A stretch of DNA of 64,000 nt from an uncultured Prevotellaceae bacterium. Its GTDB lineage: Bacteria > Bacteroidota > Bacteroidia > Bacteroidales > Bacteroidaceae. The notes beneath the pieces are model-generated. The model was not told the origin of the DNA and ran no database searches. It saw only the letters and a program-made list of their open reading frames with translations. This document shows, in pieces, positions 32,783 through 42,544 of the stretch; position 1 is the first letter of the stretch, and each line of letters begins with the position of its first letter. The stretch spans positions 1 to 64,000 of the forward strand of contig CACYQZ010000013.1 in the NCBI GenBank assembly GCA_902776665.1, written 5' to 3'. The position numbers and the translations under genes were made by a program.

Positions 32783-34987
32783 TTATTTCAGATTTTCCTT
32801 GAAGAACTGTGCAATCTGTCGCATCAGATGGTTGCGCGTGTTGCCGCCGTAGATGCTGTGGTTGCGGTTCGTATAGACGTTCATCGTGAAGTCCTTGTCG
32901 GCTTGGACGAGGGCCTCGGTGTATTCAAATGTGTTCTGCGCGTGGACATTGTCGTCGGCCAGACCCTGACAGATGAGCAATGCACCGTGAAGCTTGTCGG
33001 CACGCGTGATGGGGTTGTCGTCGTAGCCCGACGGATTTTCCTTCGGCGTGCGCATAAATCGCTCGGTATAGACGGTGTCGTAGAAGCGGAAATTCGTGGG
33101 TGCAGCCACTGCCACGCCTGCCTTGAACACGGGACGACCCTCGCTCATCGACATCAACGTGCAGAAACCGCCGTAACTCCAGCCCCAAAGGCCGATGTTG
33201 TCCTTATCGACATACGACTGCCGACCGAGCCACAATGCCGTTTCGACTTGGTCCTTGGCTTCGAGATTTCCGATGGTCAGATAGGTGCATTTCTCGAATT
33301 CAGCACCGCGAGCGCCCGTTCCGCGACCATCGACGCAGACCACAATAAAGCCTTCCTGCGCGAGATAGCTGTCGAACAAACCGCCGTTGCTCATCGAGCC
33401 AAACGACCACGAATCGACCACTTGCTGACTGCCAGGGCCGCTGTATTGGAACATCACGACGGGATATTTCTTCTGCGCATTGAAATCGGCTGGTTTCACC
33501 ATCCAACCGTTCAAACTGACGCCCTCAGAGGTCGTGAACGTGAAAAATTCCTTCGTTCCGAGGGTGTATTGCGCCATTTTTTGCTTCAATTTCGCATTGT
33601 CTTCGAGCGTCGAAAGCACCCTACCCTTTTGGTCGCGAATCGTATAGACATAGGGATTGTCCTTGTCGCTCCACGTGTTCAGGAAATACTTGAAATCGCC
33701 CGAGAAAGTGGCCGTGTTCCAACCGTTTTGGTTGGTGAGTTGCTCGACTTTTCCGTTCTTGCGACTGACGAAAATCTGGCGATCCATCGGACTTTTCTCG
33801 GCAGCCTGATAGAAAACGTCGCCCGTGGCTTCGTCGTAGGCACAAATGGCCGTAATATCGACGTTTCCCGTACCGATTTTACGCTCCAAAGTGCCGTTGA
33901 GCGTGTAGAGATAGAGGCGCATAAACCCGTCGCGGTCGGAAGGCATCAGCAGGTGGTCCTTGCCGACGACGAGCGAAGTCAGAACTTCCTCCTTGACATA
34001 TTTCGGCACGCGCTCCTTGATGAGCAGTTCGGCGAGTGTCGAGCGCGGATTCACGGTGTAGAGGTTCAATTCGTCTTGATGGCGGTTCATCGTCGTCACG
34101 ATGACGCGGTCCTCGGTGCCTGCGGGAATGATGCGCGGCATATAGCCGTCGTTGTCGAGCGGCACTTGCAACTGGCGCGTCTGGCGGCTCTTGATGTCGA
34201 AACTCCACGCTGTCACTTTCGCGTTGTCTTCGCCTGCTTTCGGATATTTGTAGCTGTAGAGTCCGGGATAGTTGGCGTATTCGTCGCGCTGCGGCTTCAT
34301 TCCTCGGAACATCTGCAACGAATATTGTTTCACTTGGCTTTCGTCGAAGCGAATCCAACAGAGCATCGTGCCGTCGGGCGTGAAGCAGAACGAACGACTT
34401 TGGCCGAATTCCTCTTCATAAACCCAGTCGGGCACGCCGTTGATGACCTCGTTGAACTTGCCGTTCTTCGTCACTTGCGTTTCGGCGTTGTCGTAGAGCA
34501 GTTTCACGAGGAAAATGTTTCCCTCGCGCACGAAAGCGACCTGCGTGCCGTCGGGACTCCAGAGCGGTGCCTGCTGCTTGCCGTTGTCGGAAAGTCGGGC
34601 GAGATGGCGACTGTGGATGTTGTAAATATAATAGTTCGACTTCGATGAACGGCGATAGATGGCCTCGGTAGCGGTCTGGATGAGCAGTCGCTTTCCGTCG
34701 GGCGAGGGGATGTAGCCATCGATGCGCTCGACTTTCTCGCCCTGCGTCTGGTCGGCGTCGAAGAGTACGGTGGTTTCCTGCCCCGTCTTGAACGAATATT
34801 GCACGATGCGCTTGCCGTCGGGCGAAATGCTGGCGTATTGGTCGGTGCCAGCCAGCGGATTGACTCCGTAGATGCGTTTCGGCGAAAATTCTCCGCCCAT
34901 CACGGCCTTGATGGTCAGGTCGTTAGCGGCGATGGACGTTGCGGCGGAAAGGAAAAATGCCGCACAAACGATGAATATTTTTTTCAT
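32783..34987 (-). CDS. Dipeptidyl peptidase IV-type serine peptidase (S9B)
   Basis: 734 aa from ATG at 34987, where a signal peptide begins (MKKIFIVCAAFFLSAATSIAA). A beta-propeller (about 40-480) is followed by an alpha/beta hydrolase domain. The catalytic Ser is in GWSYGG, Asp in ADDNVHAQ and His in RNHSIYGG. It cuts X-Pro dipeptides from peptides in the periplasm or at the surface. The gene precedes thrS (25 bp) and has its own -7 box (35027-35034). A longer ORF start at 35029 is rejected because it is upstream of the signal peptide and within the promoter. Confidence 0.95.
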   Translation of the reverse strand: MKKIFIVCAAFFLSAATSIAANDLTIKAVMGGEFSPKRIYGVNPLAGTDQYASISPDGKRIVQYSFKTGQETTVLFDADQTQGEKVERIDGYIPSPDGKRLLIQTATEAIYRRSSKSNYYIYNIHSRHLARLSDNGKQQAPLWSPDGTQVAFVREGNIFLVKLLYDNAETQVTKNGKFNEVINGVPDWVYEEEFGQSRSFCFTPDGTMLCWIRFDESQVKQYSLQMFRGMKPQRDEYANYPGLYSYKYPKAGEDNAKVTAWSFDIKSRQTRQLQVPLDNDGYMPRIIPAGTEDRVIVTTMNRHQDELNLYTVNPRSTLAELLIKERVPKYVKEEVLTSLVVGKDHLLMPSDRDGFMRLYLYTLNGTLERKIGTGNVDITAICAYDEATGDVFYQAAEKSPMDRQIFVSRKNGKVEQLTNQNGWNTATFSGDFKYFLNTWSDKDNPYVYTIRDQKGRVLSTLEDNAKLKQKMAQYTLGTKEFFTFTTSEGVSLNGWMVKPADFNAQKKYPVVMFQYSGPGSQQVVDSWSFGSMSNGGLFDSYLAQEGFIVVCVDGRGTGARGAEFEKCTYLTIGNLEAKDQVETALWLGRQSYVDKDNIGLWGWSYGGFCTLMSMSEGRPVFKAGVAVAAPTNFRFYDTVYTERFMRTPKENPSGYDDNPITRADKLHGALLICQGLADDNVHAQNTFEYTEALVQADKDFTMNVYTNRNHSIYGGNTRNHLMRQIAQFFKENLK

Positions 34988-35026
34988 AAACGATGTAATT
35001 TTGTTGTGAATGAACATTTTAAGCGA

Positions 35027-35034
35027 CAAAGTTA
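35027..35034 (-). promoter_or_regulatory. -7 box of the DPP IV-type gene
   Basis: TAACTTTG on the minus strand, 39 bp before the ATG at 34987. Confidence 0.65.
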
Positions 35035-35093
35035 GGCTTATTTCTTGGATTTTGGGGCGATGCGACGCAAGTTTTGGGAGTTTTTAACACGAA

Positions 35094-35891
35094 TTAGTTG
35101 TTTTTCTTCGATTTTACGGTCGATTTCGAGGATGATTTCGCCGATTTTGAAGTTGTTTTTGTCGATTTCGATTTCGTTTTTGAAGATTTCGTCTTTGAAG
35201 ATTTCGTCTTTGAAGATTGAGACTTCGTTTGGGTTGAAGAAACCTTGATGTCGATATGCTTGAATCCCATCGACGAAATCATCTGACGGAATTGTGCGAC
35301 GGCATTCTGTCGGGCAGTTTCGATGTTGGCCTTCGTCATACAGCGGTTGAGCATCTTGCGGCGGGCCTGCTCGGCGAGTTGTTTGCGGGCTTGCTGGCTC
35401 CATTTTCCCGTTTCGTAGAACGATTTTGTGGCGGCCTCGTCGAGAAAATTCTCATCGAGCAATTTCACGGGTGGCAAAACTATTGTAACGGTGTCGCCCG
35501 ACTGCCGAATCCAGTCTTTTCGCGCGTCGGCCATATCGATGCCGAGCCGCAGCGTTCCCTTGTAGATGCGCACAAGTTCGTCGTCGCGGAAGATGCCTTT
35601 GCGCACGGTGTCGGCGATTTCCTCGTCGCTGATGGCGAGAAATTCCCACTGCCCGATGGCTTCCATCTGTTCAATCGTCGTGGGCGAGAGTTTCACGGTG
35701 GCTTCGTTGCCAATCGATACGTCGGAATTTCGCAACAGAAAATATGCGCCGACAATCAACGCAATGATGACACCGCCGATGACCAGCGCGTTCATCATCG
35801 ACTGCGGAATGGTTTTGAGCAACTGAAGCAAGAGGTCTTGAACAAAAGAGTTTTCGTTTTTCTTGCTTTTTCGGGTGGTTTTTCGTTTCAT
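35094..35891 (-). CDS. DUF4230 membrane protein with a Lys/Ser-rich tail
   Basis: 265 aa from ATG at 35891 (MKRKTTRKSKKNENSF). Codons before this are mini-repeat. A basic start is followed by one membrane segment (ALVIGGVIIALIVGAYFLL, about 35-53) and the DUF4230 region with IGNEATVKLSPT and GDTVTIVLPPVKLLDENF. The last 45 residues are almost only Ser, Lys and Thr (SSKTKSSKTKSSKTKS), encoded by an AAGA-rich repeat, and may bind DNA, RNA or acidic polymers. The second DUF4230 gene lies just upstream. Confidence 0.85.
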   Translation of the reverse strand: MKRKTTRKSKKNENSFVQDLLLQLLKTIPQSMMNALVIGGVIIALIVGAYFLLRNSDVSIGNEATVKLSPTTIEQMEAIGQWEFLAISDEEIADTVRKGIFRDDELVRIYKGTLRLGIDMADARKDWIRQSGDTVTIVLPPVKLLDENFLDEAATKSFYETGKWSQQARKQLAEQARRKMLNRCMTKANIETARQNAVAQFRQMISSMGFKHIDIKVSSTQTKSQSSKTKSSKTKSSKTKSKSTKTTSKSAKSSSKSTVKSKKNN

Positions 35892-35898
35892 TATTTGT

Positions 35899-35954
35899 GG
35901 GGTGTGAAGTGTGGAGCGTGAAGTGAGAAATGAACTATCAACTGTCAACTATCT
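35899..35954. repeat. GTGAAGTGTGGAG and AACTATCAACTGTC mini-repeats
   Basis: Both repeat families in one 55-bp gap between the two DUF4230 genes. The 3' end runs into the last codons of the upstream gene. Confidence 0.6.
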
Positions 35955-36598
35955 AAAAGGAATTTCGATATTTCACTGACCGTAAACTTTTTGCGGAAAG
36001 TCACGGTGATTTGCGACTCGTCGAACCCCATCGCTGAGAGCAACGGAATCAGTGTTCGGGCTGCATTCTGTCGAGCCGATTCGGTCAGATTGAGTCGCGG
36101 AAGGTCTTTCGCAACAGCAGCACGACCAGCCTGCGTCAAAGCGGTGAGTTCGGCATCGCTGAAGTTCGAGCGCAACAACGGAATATACTGCTTCACCTCG
36201 TCGTGATTCACGCGCGTGCTCGTGATTTCAAATTGTGGGTCGGGCAGGATAATCTCGATTTTCTCGCCGTTTCGCTTGACATTTTTCTCGCTAAATTCGC
36301 CGAAATCCACAAAAGTCTTCACCGTCGCCTCGATGGGCACGGCAATGCTGCGCTTGCCCAACGGCAGGTCGAGTTTGTACTTCTGATTGAGAATCGAGCC
36401 CTGCAACTGTCGCGTGTCGTCTTGCGTGATGATTTTGTGAAGTCGATATTCGGTGCTGTAGAGCCGCGCCTGCTGCTGCACCTGCATCACAATGTCGGGC
36501 AGTTCAACCTCGTCACTCTGCTCATCGCCCTCGCCACAAGCCGAAAAAATCGTCGTCAGAAGGGCAAAAATCCATATTTTTCGATTAAAAATGCTCAT
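35945..36598 (-). CDS. DUF4230 lipoprotein
   Basis: 217 aa from ATG at 36598 (MSIFNRKIWIF), with a lipoprotein signal ending FSACGEG. It matches the DUF4230 pattern of the next gene (YSTEYRLHKIITQDD, RNGEKIEIILPDPQFE, LIPLLSAMGFDESQITV). The two are paralogues, one a lipoprotein and the other an inner-membrane-anchored protein, and may act together. Function unknown. It is divergent from the lipoprotein at 36682. Confidence 0.85.
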   Translation of the reverse strand: MSIFNRKIWIFALLTTIFSACGEGDEQSDEVELPDIVMQVQQQARLYSTEYRLHKIITQDDTRQLQGSILNQKYKLDLPLGKRSIAVPIEATVKTFVDFGEFSEKNVKRNGEKIEIILPDPQFEITSTRVNHDEVKQYIPLLRSNFSDAELTALTQAGRAAVAKDLPRLNLTESARQNAARTLIPLLSAMGFDESQITVTFRKKFTVSEISKFLLDS

Positions 36599-36647
36599 AA
36601 TTGGCGACAAATTTAAGAAAAAACTTCCGTTCTAACAAATTTATTAG

Positions 36648-36655
36648 TACTTTTG
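36648..36655 (+). promoter_or_regulatory. -7 box of the lipoprotein gene at 36682
   Basis: TACTTTTG followed by CAG, 26 bp before the ATG at 36682. It decides against the longer ORF start at 36601. Confidence 0.65.
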
Positions 36656-36681
36656 CAGAAAGAATCAAATTTTTTAGGAAA

Positions 36682-37269
36682 ATGACACAAAAAAATTGGC
36701 TGAAAACAGGGCTGATGGCCGCTCTGCTGAGCGTGGCTGTCGGCGGTTGCAAGGAGAAGAAACAAACGACCGACATCATCACGACAAAACCGAAGGTCGA
36801 AGCCCCGAAACCCGTGCAGGAAATCGGCGACTACGACCAGGATGTGACCGTCGATTGGGGCGGCTCGAACTACACCGTCAGGATGCAGCGCTTGGCCGAC
36901 CGTTCGCTGCCCATCGTCGATGATGGCCTCGGAAACCGATATTTCGACAACCAAATCACCGTGCGCGTGACGCGAAACGATGGCAGCGAATTTTTCGCCC
37001 GAACATTTAAAAAATCGGATTTCAGCGCCTACATCGATGGATCGTTCGATAAGAATTGCGCCCTGCTCGGCATTGTTTTCGACAAGGTGGAAGACGGCGT
37101 TCTGCGCTTTGCGGCCAGCGTGGGCTCGCCCGACAAGGCCAGCGACGAATATATTCCGCTCGTGCTGAAAATTTCGCGTAGCGGCAGCGTCAGCATCAGC
37201 AAAGACACGCAGTTCGACACTGGAAATCTGGGCGAAATCGCCGAATACGACGACGAGGACGGCGTATGA
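36682..37269 (+). CDS. Lipoprotein of unknown function
   Basis: 195 aa from ATG at 36682. A lipoprotein signal ends at SVAVGGC (Cys23). The mature part is acidic with a mixed alpha/beta look (TVRMQRLADRSLP, ITVRVTRNDGSEFFARTF) and ends in DDEDGV. No family is recognised; its size and composition resemble DUF4738-type lipoproteins, but this is not certain. Its TGA overlaps the ATG of the FAD-dependent oxidoreductase (37266), so the two are co-translated. Confidence 0.65.
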   Translation: MTQKNWLKTGLMAALLSVAVGGCKEKKQTTDIITTKPKVEAPKPVQEIGDYDQDVTVDWGGSNYTVRMQRLADRSLPIVDDGLGNRYFDNQITVRVTRNDGSEFFARTFKKSDFSAYIDGSFDKNCALLGIVFDKVEDGVLRFAASVGSPDKASDEYIPLVLKISRSGSVSISKDTQFDTGNLGEIAEYDDEDGV

Positions 37270-38450
37270 ACAAGCCGAAAGTGGCCGTCGTGGGCGGTGG
37301 AGCGGCAGGTTTTTTCTTGTCGATTTGCCTGAAAGAGCGTTTGCCAGAGGCCGAAGTCACGATTTTCGAGCGTAGTCAAAAAGTGCTGGCGAAAGTGGCG
37401 GTTTCGGGCGGCGGACGCTGTAATTGCACCAATTCTTTCGACGATGTGCGCGACCTGAGCCAGGTCTATCCGCGAGGCCACCGACTTCTGAAACGGCTGT
37501 TCAACATCTTTGATTTCAACGATGCCTACGCGTGGTTTGAGCGGCACGGAGTCGAACTGACGACGCAGCCCGACGGCTGTGTTTTTCCTGCGTCGCAAAA
37601 TTCCCAAACCATCATCGATTGCTTTTTGCGTGAGAGTCGGCGGCTCGGTGTCGTCGTTCGCACAGGCGTCGGCATCAATTCTTTGGCTGAACTGGCCGAT
37701 TTCGACTTCATCGCCGTCACTGCGGGCGGTTCACCGCGTTGCTCGGCCTACGAATGGCTGGCGGAGGGCGGTGTCGAGATTGTGGAGCCCGTGCCCTCGC
37801 TGTTCACGCTGAACATCGCCGACGAAGGCCTTCGCAGCCTGATGGGAACGGTCGTGGAAGTGTCGGTGATGATTCCTGCGACATCGTTTCGAGCCGACGG
37901 TGCATTGCTCGTGACGCATTGGGGCGTGAGTGGACCGGCAATCCTACGACTGTCGAGTTACGCCGCCCGACTGCTCCACGAAAACGATTATCGGCTGCCG
38001 TTGGCGGTGAATTGGGTGAATCGACGACCCGACGAAGTGCTATCGGCACTCGTTTCGATGACCGAAAAACACGGACAGAAACAGGTTCTCACGCTGAAAC
38101 CGTTCGATTTGACGAGTCGGTTGTGGGAATATCTGGCGACGAAAAGTCTCGGACAACGGGCGCAGAATCGTTGGGCAGGACTGAATCGAAAGGAACTCAA
38201 CCGCCTCGCGAACACCCTTTGCAACGACACATTTCAGATGGACGGTCGCGCCCCATTCAAGGACGAATTCGTCACTTGCGGCGGCGTTTCGCTGTCGAGC
38301 GTCAATCCGACGACTTTGGCCTGCAAAACGCGCCCAAACCTTTTTTTCGCAGGCGAAATCCTCGACATCGACGGCGTCACTGGCGGCTTCAATTTCCAAG
38401 CCGCGTGGACCACGGCATTTGTGGTTGCCGAAGCAATTGCGAAATCCTAA
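37266..38450 (+). CDS. HI0933/BaiN-family FAD-dependent oxidoreductase
   Basis: 394 aa. A Rossmann motif GGGAAGFF at residues 9-16 and the GGRCN motif of this family (SGGGRCNCTNSF, about 46-57) bind FAD. The C-terminal FAD-binding end has GEILDIDGVTGGFNFQAAW. It is a flavoprotein reductase with unknown substrate; the family includes BaiN of bile acid metabolism. It is co-translated with the lipoprotein upstream. Its TAA is directly followed by the stop of convergent guaA. Confidence 0.92.
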   Translation: MNKPKVAVVGGGAAGFFLSICLKERLPEAEVTIFERSQKVLAKVAVSGGGRCNCTNSFDDVRDLSQVYPRGHRLLKRLFNIFDFNDAYAWFERHGVELTTQPDGCVFPASQNSQTIIDCFLRESRRLGVVVRTGVGINSLAELADFDFIAVTAGGSPRCSAYEWLAEGGVEIVEPVPSLFTLNIADEGLRSLMGTVVEVSVMIPATSFRADGALLVTHWGVSGPAILRLSSYAARLLHENDYRLPLAVNWVNRRPDEVLSALVSMTEKHGQKQVLTLKPFDLTSRLWEYLATKSLGQRAQNRWAGLNRKELNRLANTLCNDTFQMDGRAPFKDEFVTCGGVSLSSVNPTTLACKTRPNLFFAGEILDIDGVTGGFNFQAAWTTAFVVAEAIAKS

Positions 38451-40022
38451 TTACTCCCATTCGATGGTTGCTGGCGGTTTTGACGAAATGTCGTAGCAGA
38501 CGCGGTTCACGCCCTTCACCTTGTTGATGATTTCGTTGGAGACTTTCGCCATAAAATCGTAAGGCAGATGCGCCCAGTCGGCAGTCATCGCGTCGGTCGA
38601 GGTGACGGCACGCAGGGCAATCGGATGCTCGTAGGTGCGCTCGTCGCCCATCACGCCGACGCTGCGGACGGTGCTCAGAAGAATCGCGCCGGCCTGCCAA
38701 ATCTTGTTGTAAAGAACTTCACCGTCGTCGCAGACGTATTCGCGCAGTCCGCGGATGTAAATGTCGTCGGCTTCCTGCAAAATCTGGACTTTTTCGGGCG
38801 TGATGTCGCCGAGGATGCGAACGGCGAGACCCGGCCCGGGGAAGGGATGGCGCGTAATGAGGTGTTCGGGCATTCCGAGTTGGCGACCGACGCGGCGCAC
38901 CTCGTCCTTGAAAAGCCATTGCAGCGGTTCGCAGAGTTTCAGATGCATTTCCTCGGGCAGTCCGCCGACGTTGTGGTGGCTCTTGATGACCTTGCCCGTG
39001 ATGTTGAGCGACTCGATGCGGTCGGGGTAAATCGTGCCCTGCGCCAACCACTTCGCGTCGGTGATTTTGTGGGCCTCTTCGTTGAATACTTCCACGAAGT
39101 CGCGACCGATGATTTTGCGCTTTTGTTCGGGGTCGGAAACGCCTTTTAAGTCATCGAAGAATTTTCTTGAAGCATCAACTCCTATTACATTGAGTCCCAA
39201 TCCTTTATAATCGTTCAAGACTTGCGAAAATTCGTTCTTGCGAAGCATTCCGTGATCGACGAAAATGCAAGTCAGATTCTGTCCGATGGCACGGTTCAAC
39301 AGCACGGCGGCGACACTCGAATCGACACCACCCGACAAGCCGAGAATCACGCGGTCGTTGCCAAGTTGATCCTTCAATTCAGCAACCGTCGTATCGACAA
39401 ACGAGGCGGCACTCCACTCTTGTTTCGAGCCGCAAATATCGACCACGAAATTCTTCAGTAACTGCGTTCCTTGCAGGCTGTGGAAGACTTCGGGATGGAA
39501 TTGGACAGCCCAAATCATTTGACCATTTGACAATTTACTATTTACATTTTTTGCTCTGCTCCAATAGGCGGCATATTTCACATCGGCAGTCGAGGCGATG
39601 CACTCGAAACCGTCGGGAATGGCAGTAATCGAGTCGCCGTGGCTCATCCACACCTGCGAATGGTCGTCGAAACCGCGAAAAAGCGGATTTTCCTTATCGA
39701 TGAACTGCAGATGGGCGCGGCCATACTCGCGGGTGTCGGTTTTCTCGACCTTGCCGCCATTGACGTGCGAAATATACTGCGCTCCATAGCAGATGCCGAG
39801 CACGGGCACCTTTCCGACAAACTGCGAGAGATCGACCTGAAAAGCGTCGGGGTCGTGCACCGAGAAGGGCGAACCGCTGAGGATGACGCCGATGACGCTC
39901 TCGTCGCCGACGGGAAACTTGTTGTAGGGCAGAATCTCGCAGAACGTGTCGAGTTCGCGGACGCGGCGACCAATCAGCTGTGTGGTCTGGCTGCCGAAGT
40001 CGAGGATGATGATTTTTTGCAT
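38451..40022 (-). CDS. guaA: GMP synthase (glutamine-hydrolysing)
   Basis: 523 aa from ATG at 40022 ([12 protein letters not shown]). It converts XMP to GMP. A class I amidotransferase domain (Cys in GICYGAQY, His-Glu in QFHPEV) is followed by the ATP pyrophosphatase domain (LSGGVDSS) and the C-terminal dimerisation domain ending TIEWE. A short stretch, [13 protein letters not shown], just before WAVQFHPEV, is encoded by mini-repeats (39515-39550) and appears to be an insertion. It abuts the convergent flavoprotein gene with no gap. Confidence 0.96.
   Translation of the reverse strand: MQKIIILDFGSQTTQLIGRRVRELDTFCEILPYNKFPVGDESVIGVILSGSPFSVHDPDAFQVDLSQFVGKVPVLGICYGAQYISHVNGGKVEKTDTREYGRAHLQFIDKENPLFRGFDDHSQVWMSHGDSITAIPDGFECIASTADVKYAAYWSRAKNVNSKLSNGQMIWAVQFHPEVFHSLQGTQLLKNFVVDICGSKQEWSAASFVDTTVAELKDQLGNDRVILGLSGGVDSSVAAVLLNRAIGQNLTCIFVDHGMLRKNEFSQVLNDYKGLGLNVIGVDASRKFFDDLKGVSDPEQKRKIIGRDFVEVFNEEAHKITDAKWLAQGTIYPDRIESLNITGKVIKSHHNVGGLPEEMHLKLCEPLQWLFKDEVRRVGRQLGMPEHLITRHPFPGPGLAVRILGDITPEKVQILQEADDIYIRGLREYVCDDGEVLYNKIWQAGAILLSTVRSVGVMGDERTYEHPIALRAVTSTDAMTADWAHLPYDFMAKVSNEIINKVKGVNRVCYDISSKPPATIEWE
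39515..39550. repeat. CATTTGAC/AATTTAC mini-repeat inside guaA
   Basis: ATTTGACC, ATTTGACA, ATTTACT, ATTTACA units in the coding frame, in the amidotransferase domain just before the catalytic His-Glu motif. Confidence 0.75.
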
Positions 40023-40086
40023 CTTATTAAAGGAATTTAAAGGGTTTTTAAGGGGAGTGAATGGGGAGAGAAAGGGCAACTTTGAA

Positions 40087-40887
40087 CTATGAATTATGAA
40101 CTATGAACATCTCCGCTGCATCCAGCGAATCAAGTTTCCCGACATCCAGCAGGCGAAGGTCGTCTTTCTGACAGCCGTAGATGCGCGTTCGATGGCAGGT
40201 TTGCAGGTAGAAATCGATGATGGGAAAACGATCGGGGAAGCGATTCATCAGCGGGAAGAGACGCGGCGAAAAGCTGTGGATGCCCGAGAATGCGAACAAA
40301 TTCAGTTCGATTTCGGTCGTTCCGCGCATCAAATTAAGGCGGTAGTTTTCCATGTCGAGCACAGCCGAATCTGGATTCTTCACCCAGTCGTAAGGACTGC
40401 GCAACTCGCCTGTCTCGGTGTTCACCCACCCCATCAGCCGCATCGCATTGTCGAAAAGCAGGTAGCGCTTCGTCGGGCGGCGGCTCACGAGCAACACGGC
40501 ATCCTCTTCGTCGAGGTGCTGACGGCGAAACCAGTCGTAATCGACATTGTCGAGAATATCCACGTTGTGAATCAGCACCGGCTCAGCCTCATCGAACAGC
40601 CGCGCCGCCTTTTTCAGACCACCGCCCGTTTCCAAGAGTTCGTCGCTCTCGTCGCTGATTTGCACCATACGACTATAAAGGTCGTTTTGGGCGATGTGGT
40701 CGATGATTTGCTGCGAAAAATGATGCACATTCACGACAAAACGGCTGTATCCATACTGATGGAGGCGCTGAATTGTGCGGTCGAGCAGCGTCACGCCACC
40801 CACTTTCACGAGTGCTTTCGGCATTGTGTCGGTCAGCGGACGGAGGCGCGTGCCCAGTCCTGCTGCGAAAATCATGGCTTGCTTCAT
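40087..40887 (-). CDS. Sugar-1-phosphate nucleotidyltransferase family protein
   Basis: 266 aa from ATG at 40887 ([19 protein letters not shown]). The N-terminal signature [13 protein letters not shown] with KALVKVGG binds the nucleotide. The family includes MurNAc-1-phosphate uridylyltransferase MurU and glucose-1-phosphate thymidylyltransferases. The mini-repeats (40083-40110) run into the 3' end, where the stop lies. The longer start at 40941 is rejected because the promoter -7 box (40911-40918) lies within it. The substrate is not certain. Confidence 0.9.
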   Translation of the reverse strand: MKQAMIFAAGLGTRLRPLTDTMPKALVKVGGVTLLDRTIQRLHQYGYSRFVVNVHHFSQQIIDHIAQNDLYSRMVQISDESDELLETGGGLKKAARLFDEAEPVLIHNVDILDNVDYDWFRRQHLDEEDAVLLVSRRPTKRYLLFDNAMRLMGWVNTETGELRSPYDWVKNPDSAVLDMENYRLNLMRGTTEIELNLFAFSGIHSFSPRLFPLMNRFPDRFPIIDFYLQTCHRTRIYGCQKDDLRLLDVGKLDSLDAAEMFIVHNS

Positions 40888-40910
40888 GGCTTGTTCGGAT
40901 TTTTTCCATG

Positions 40911-40918
40911 CAAAGGTA
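40911..40918 (-). promoter_or_regulatory. -7 box of the nucleotidyltransferase gene
   Basis: TACCTTTG on the minus strand, 23 bp before the ATG at 40887. Confidence 0.7.
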
Positions 40919-40920
40919 CA

Positions 40921-40958
40921 AAAAAATCGGACACCGACCAAGCAGTGTCCGATTTTTT
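40921..40958. terminator. Strong terminator downstream of the BACON/OB-fold gene
   Basis: Perfect 14-bp stem AAAAAATCGGACAC (40921-40934) and GTGTCCGATTTTTT (40945-40958) with a 10-base loop. It ends the leftward BACON gene and could work in both directions. Confidence 0.93.
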
Positions 40959-40978
40959 ATTTTTCAGAAACGAAGGTT

Positions 40979-42517
40979 TTACTCTTCATTCGCTTTCACG
41001 TGCGAGAAGTAGATGCCGTTGGAAACCTGCGCGGTGCCGTTGTAGGTCGATTTCACACCGATGACGGTGATTTTATCGCCCTCGTTGATGCCGAGATTCT
41101 TGACAAGACCCTTGCGATAGTCCACATCGCCAACTTTCTTCGCACCCCATCCGGGATAGCAACCATAGACATAGAGGTCGGTTCCATTGTCGGTGATGGT
41201 CATATTGCCATAGTCGTTCTCCTTGCCATTACTGTCGAGCAGCGACTTAATCGTGCCCGTCACGCGGTAGTAAACGTTCTTGTCGTCTTCTTTCGTGAGG
41301 AAGTCGGCAATCGAAACCTCGGTGACGGCATAGTTGAGTTCCTCGAAGGTTGTCGTACCCATCTGGGGTGTTTCCTTGTACGAAGTACGCACACCGACGA
41401 CGGTCACGACATCGCCAACTTTCGCACCAGACTCGATGAAGCCCTCAGCACGATAGATGAGCACGCTGCCCGTGTAGTCGGCAATGGTGAAGCTCTTGCC
41501 CTGCTTGTCGCTGGCATACATACTGGTGATAACACCCGTCAGACGATACTGAGTGCTGTTCTCGGGAGCAGCGAGGAACTCAGCCACTGTTGCGGCCACG
41601 ATAGCGCCTTTCTGCGAAAGAGCCTGCTCGCAAGTATATTCCTTCTTGCCTTCGAAAGTCTTGAAAACGATGTTGGTGCTACGGTCGCCACCATTGTTGG
41701 CAGCCACGCGGAACTTCACAACATTGCCCGAAATCGAAGAGATGGACAGCCACGAAGCAGCATCCTCGGGAACAGTGACATACACGCCCTGACCCTTGTT
41801 CGACAGCGTCACGGTGAATTCGCCACCCTCAACCGGCATCACGGCATCTTCGGGGTCGATTTCAGCAACCTTGATGAGCGACTTGTTGATTTTGATGACG
41901 GTGACATCGACCAATTCAACGGTACCGTTATAGGTCGTTTTCGGACCTTCCACGGTTACTTCGTCGCCCACCTCAAGACCGAGCGAGAGGAAATTCTTGG
42001 TCTGGCCTTTGGCATCGAGCGTACCATAGATGTAGATTTCGCCCGTGGCATCCTGCAAATACCAGTTGCCATAAGTGGTATTGGCAATCGATGTCACCGT
42101 ACCTGTCACGCGATAGGTCTTCGAGTCGGGACCAGCGATGACCTCGGCGCAAGTGGCGGTGGAAACGGTGGAAAGACCCTGAATCACGTTGATGAGTTGC
42201 GTTTTGCCACCGCAGTTGAGCTGCAGTTCAGCCGTACGACCGTCGAGTGCTTTCTCAGCCGAGAAAGTGATGGTTGTTTCGCCTGCGCCGCCAGAAGCGG
42301 GAGCGACAGTCAGCCACGCGGGAATCTTCTCGGCATCAATCGTCCAGTTGTCGGTGGCAGTCACCGTAACAGCGGTGCTACCGCCACTCTCAGGAATGGC
42401 CACATACGACGACGAGAGTTGAACTTCGCCGAGATAGGTGGGCTCGAAATCGTCAGAGCAGCTCACGAACATCATCAGGGCTGCCATGACTGACGGAATT
42501 AAATATTTCAGTTTCAT
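40979..42517 (-). CDS. BACON and OB-fold-domain surface lipoprotein
   Basis: 512 aa with a lipoprotein signal ending MMFVSC (about Cys20). BACON-type immunoglobulin-like domains, with SSSYVAIPESGGSTAVTV (about 37) and later PVEGGEFTVTLSNKG, alternate with three OB-fold-like modules that start TYRVTGTVTSI, YRLTGVITSM and YRVTGTIKSL. Such proteins are surface-exposed and bind glycans or other ligands. It is read 27 bp after the Oar-like receptor, which suggests they work together. A terminator follows. Confidence 0.8.
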   Translation of the reverse strand: MKLKYLIPSVMAALMMFVSCSDDFEPTYLGEVQLSSSYVAIPESGGSTAVTVTATDNWTIDAEKIPAWLTVAPASGGAGETTITFSAEKALDGRTAELQLNCGGKTQLINVIQGLSTVSTATCAEVIAGPDSKTYRVTGTVTSIANTTYGNWYLQDATGEIYIYGTLDAKGQTKNFLSLGLEVGDEVTVEGPKTTYNGTVELVDVTVIKINKSLIKVAEIDPEDAVMPVEGGEFTVTLSNKGQGVYVTVPEDAASWLSISSISGNVVKFRVAANNGGDRSTNIVFKTFEGKKEYTCEQALSQKGAIVAATVAEFLAAPENSTQYRLTGVITSMYASDKQGKSFTIADYTGSVLIYRAEGFIESGAKVGDVVTVVGVRTSYKETPQMGTTTFEELNYAVTEVSIADFLTKEDDKNVYYRVTGTIKSLLDSNGKENDYGNMTITDNGTDLYVYGCYPGWGAKKVGDVDYRKGLVKNLGINEGDKITVIGVKSTYNGTAQVSNGIYFSHVKANEE

Positions 42518-42544
42518 ATTCTTTGCTTTTTTTCTTGATTACCT

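Noticed and set aside
32828..34648. 606-codon open frame opposite the DPP IV-type gene
   Set aside because: Shadow of the peptidase gene; no motifs or promoter.
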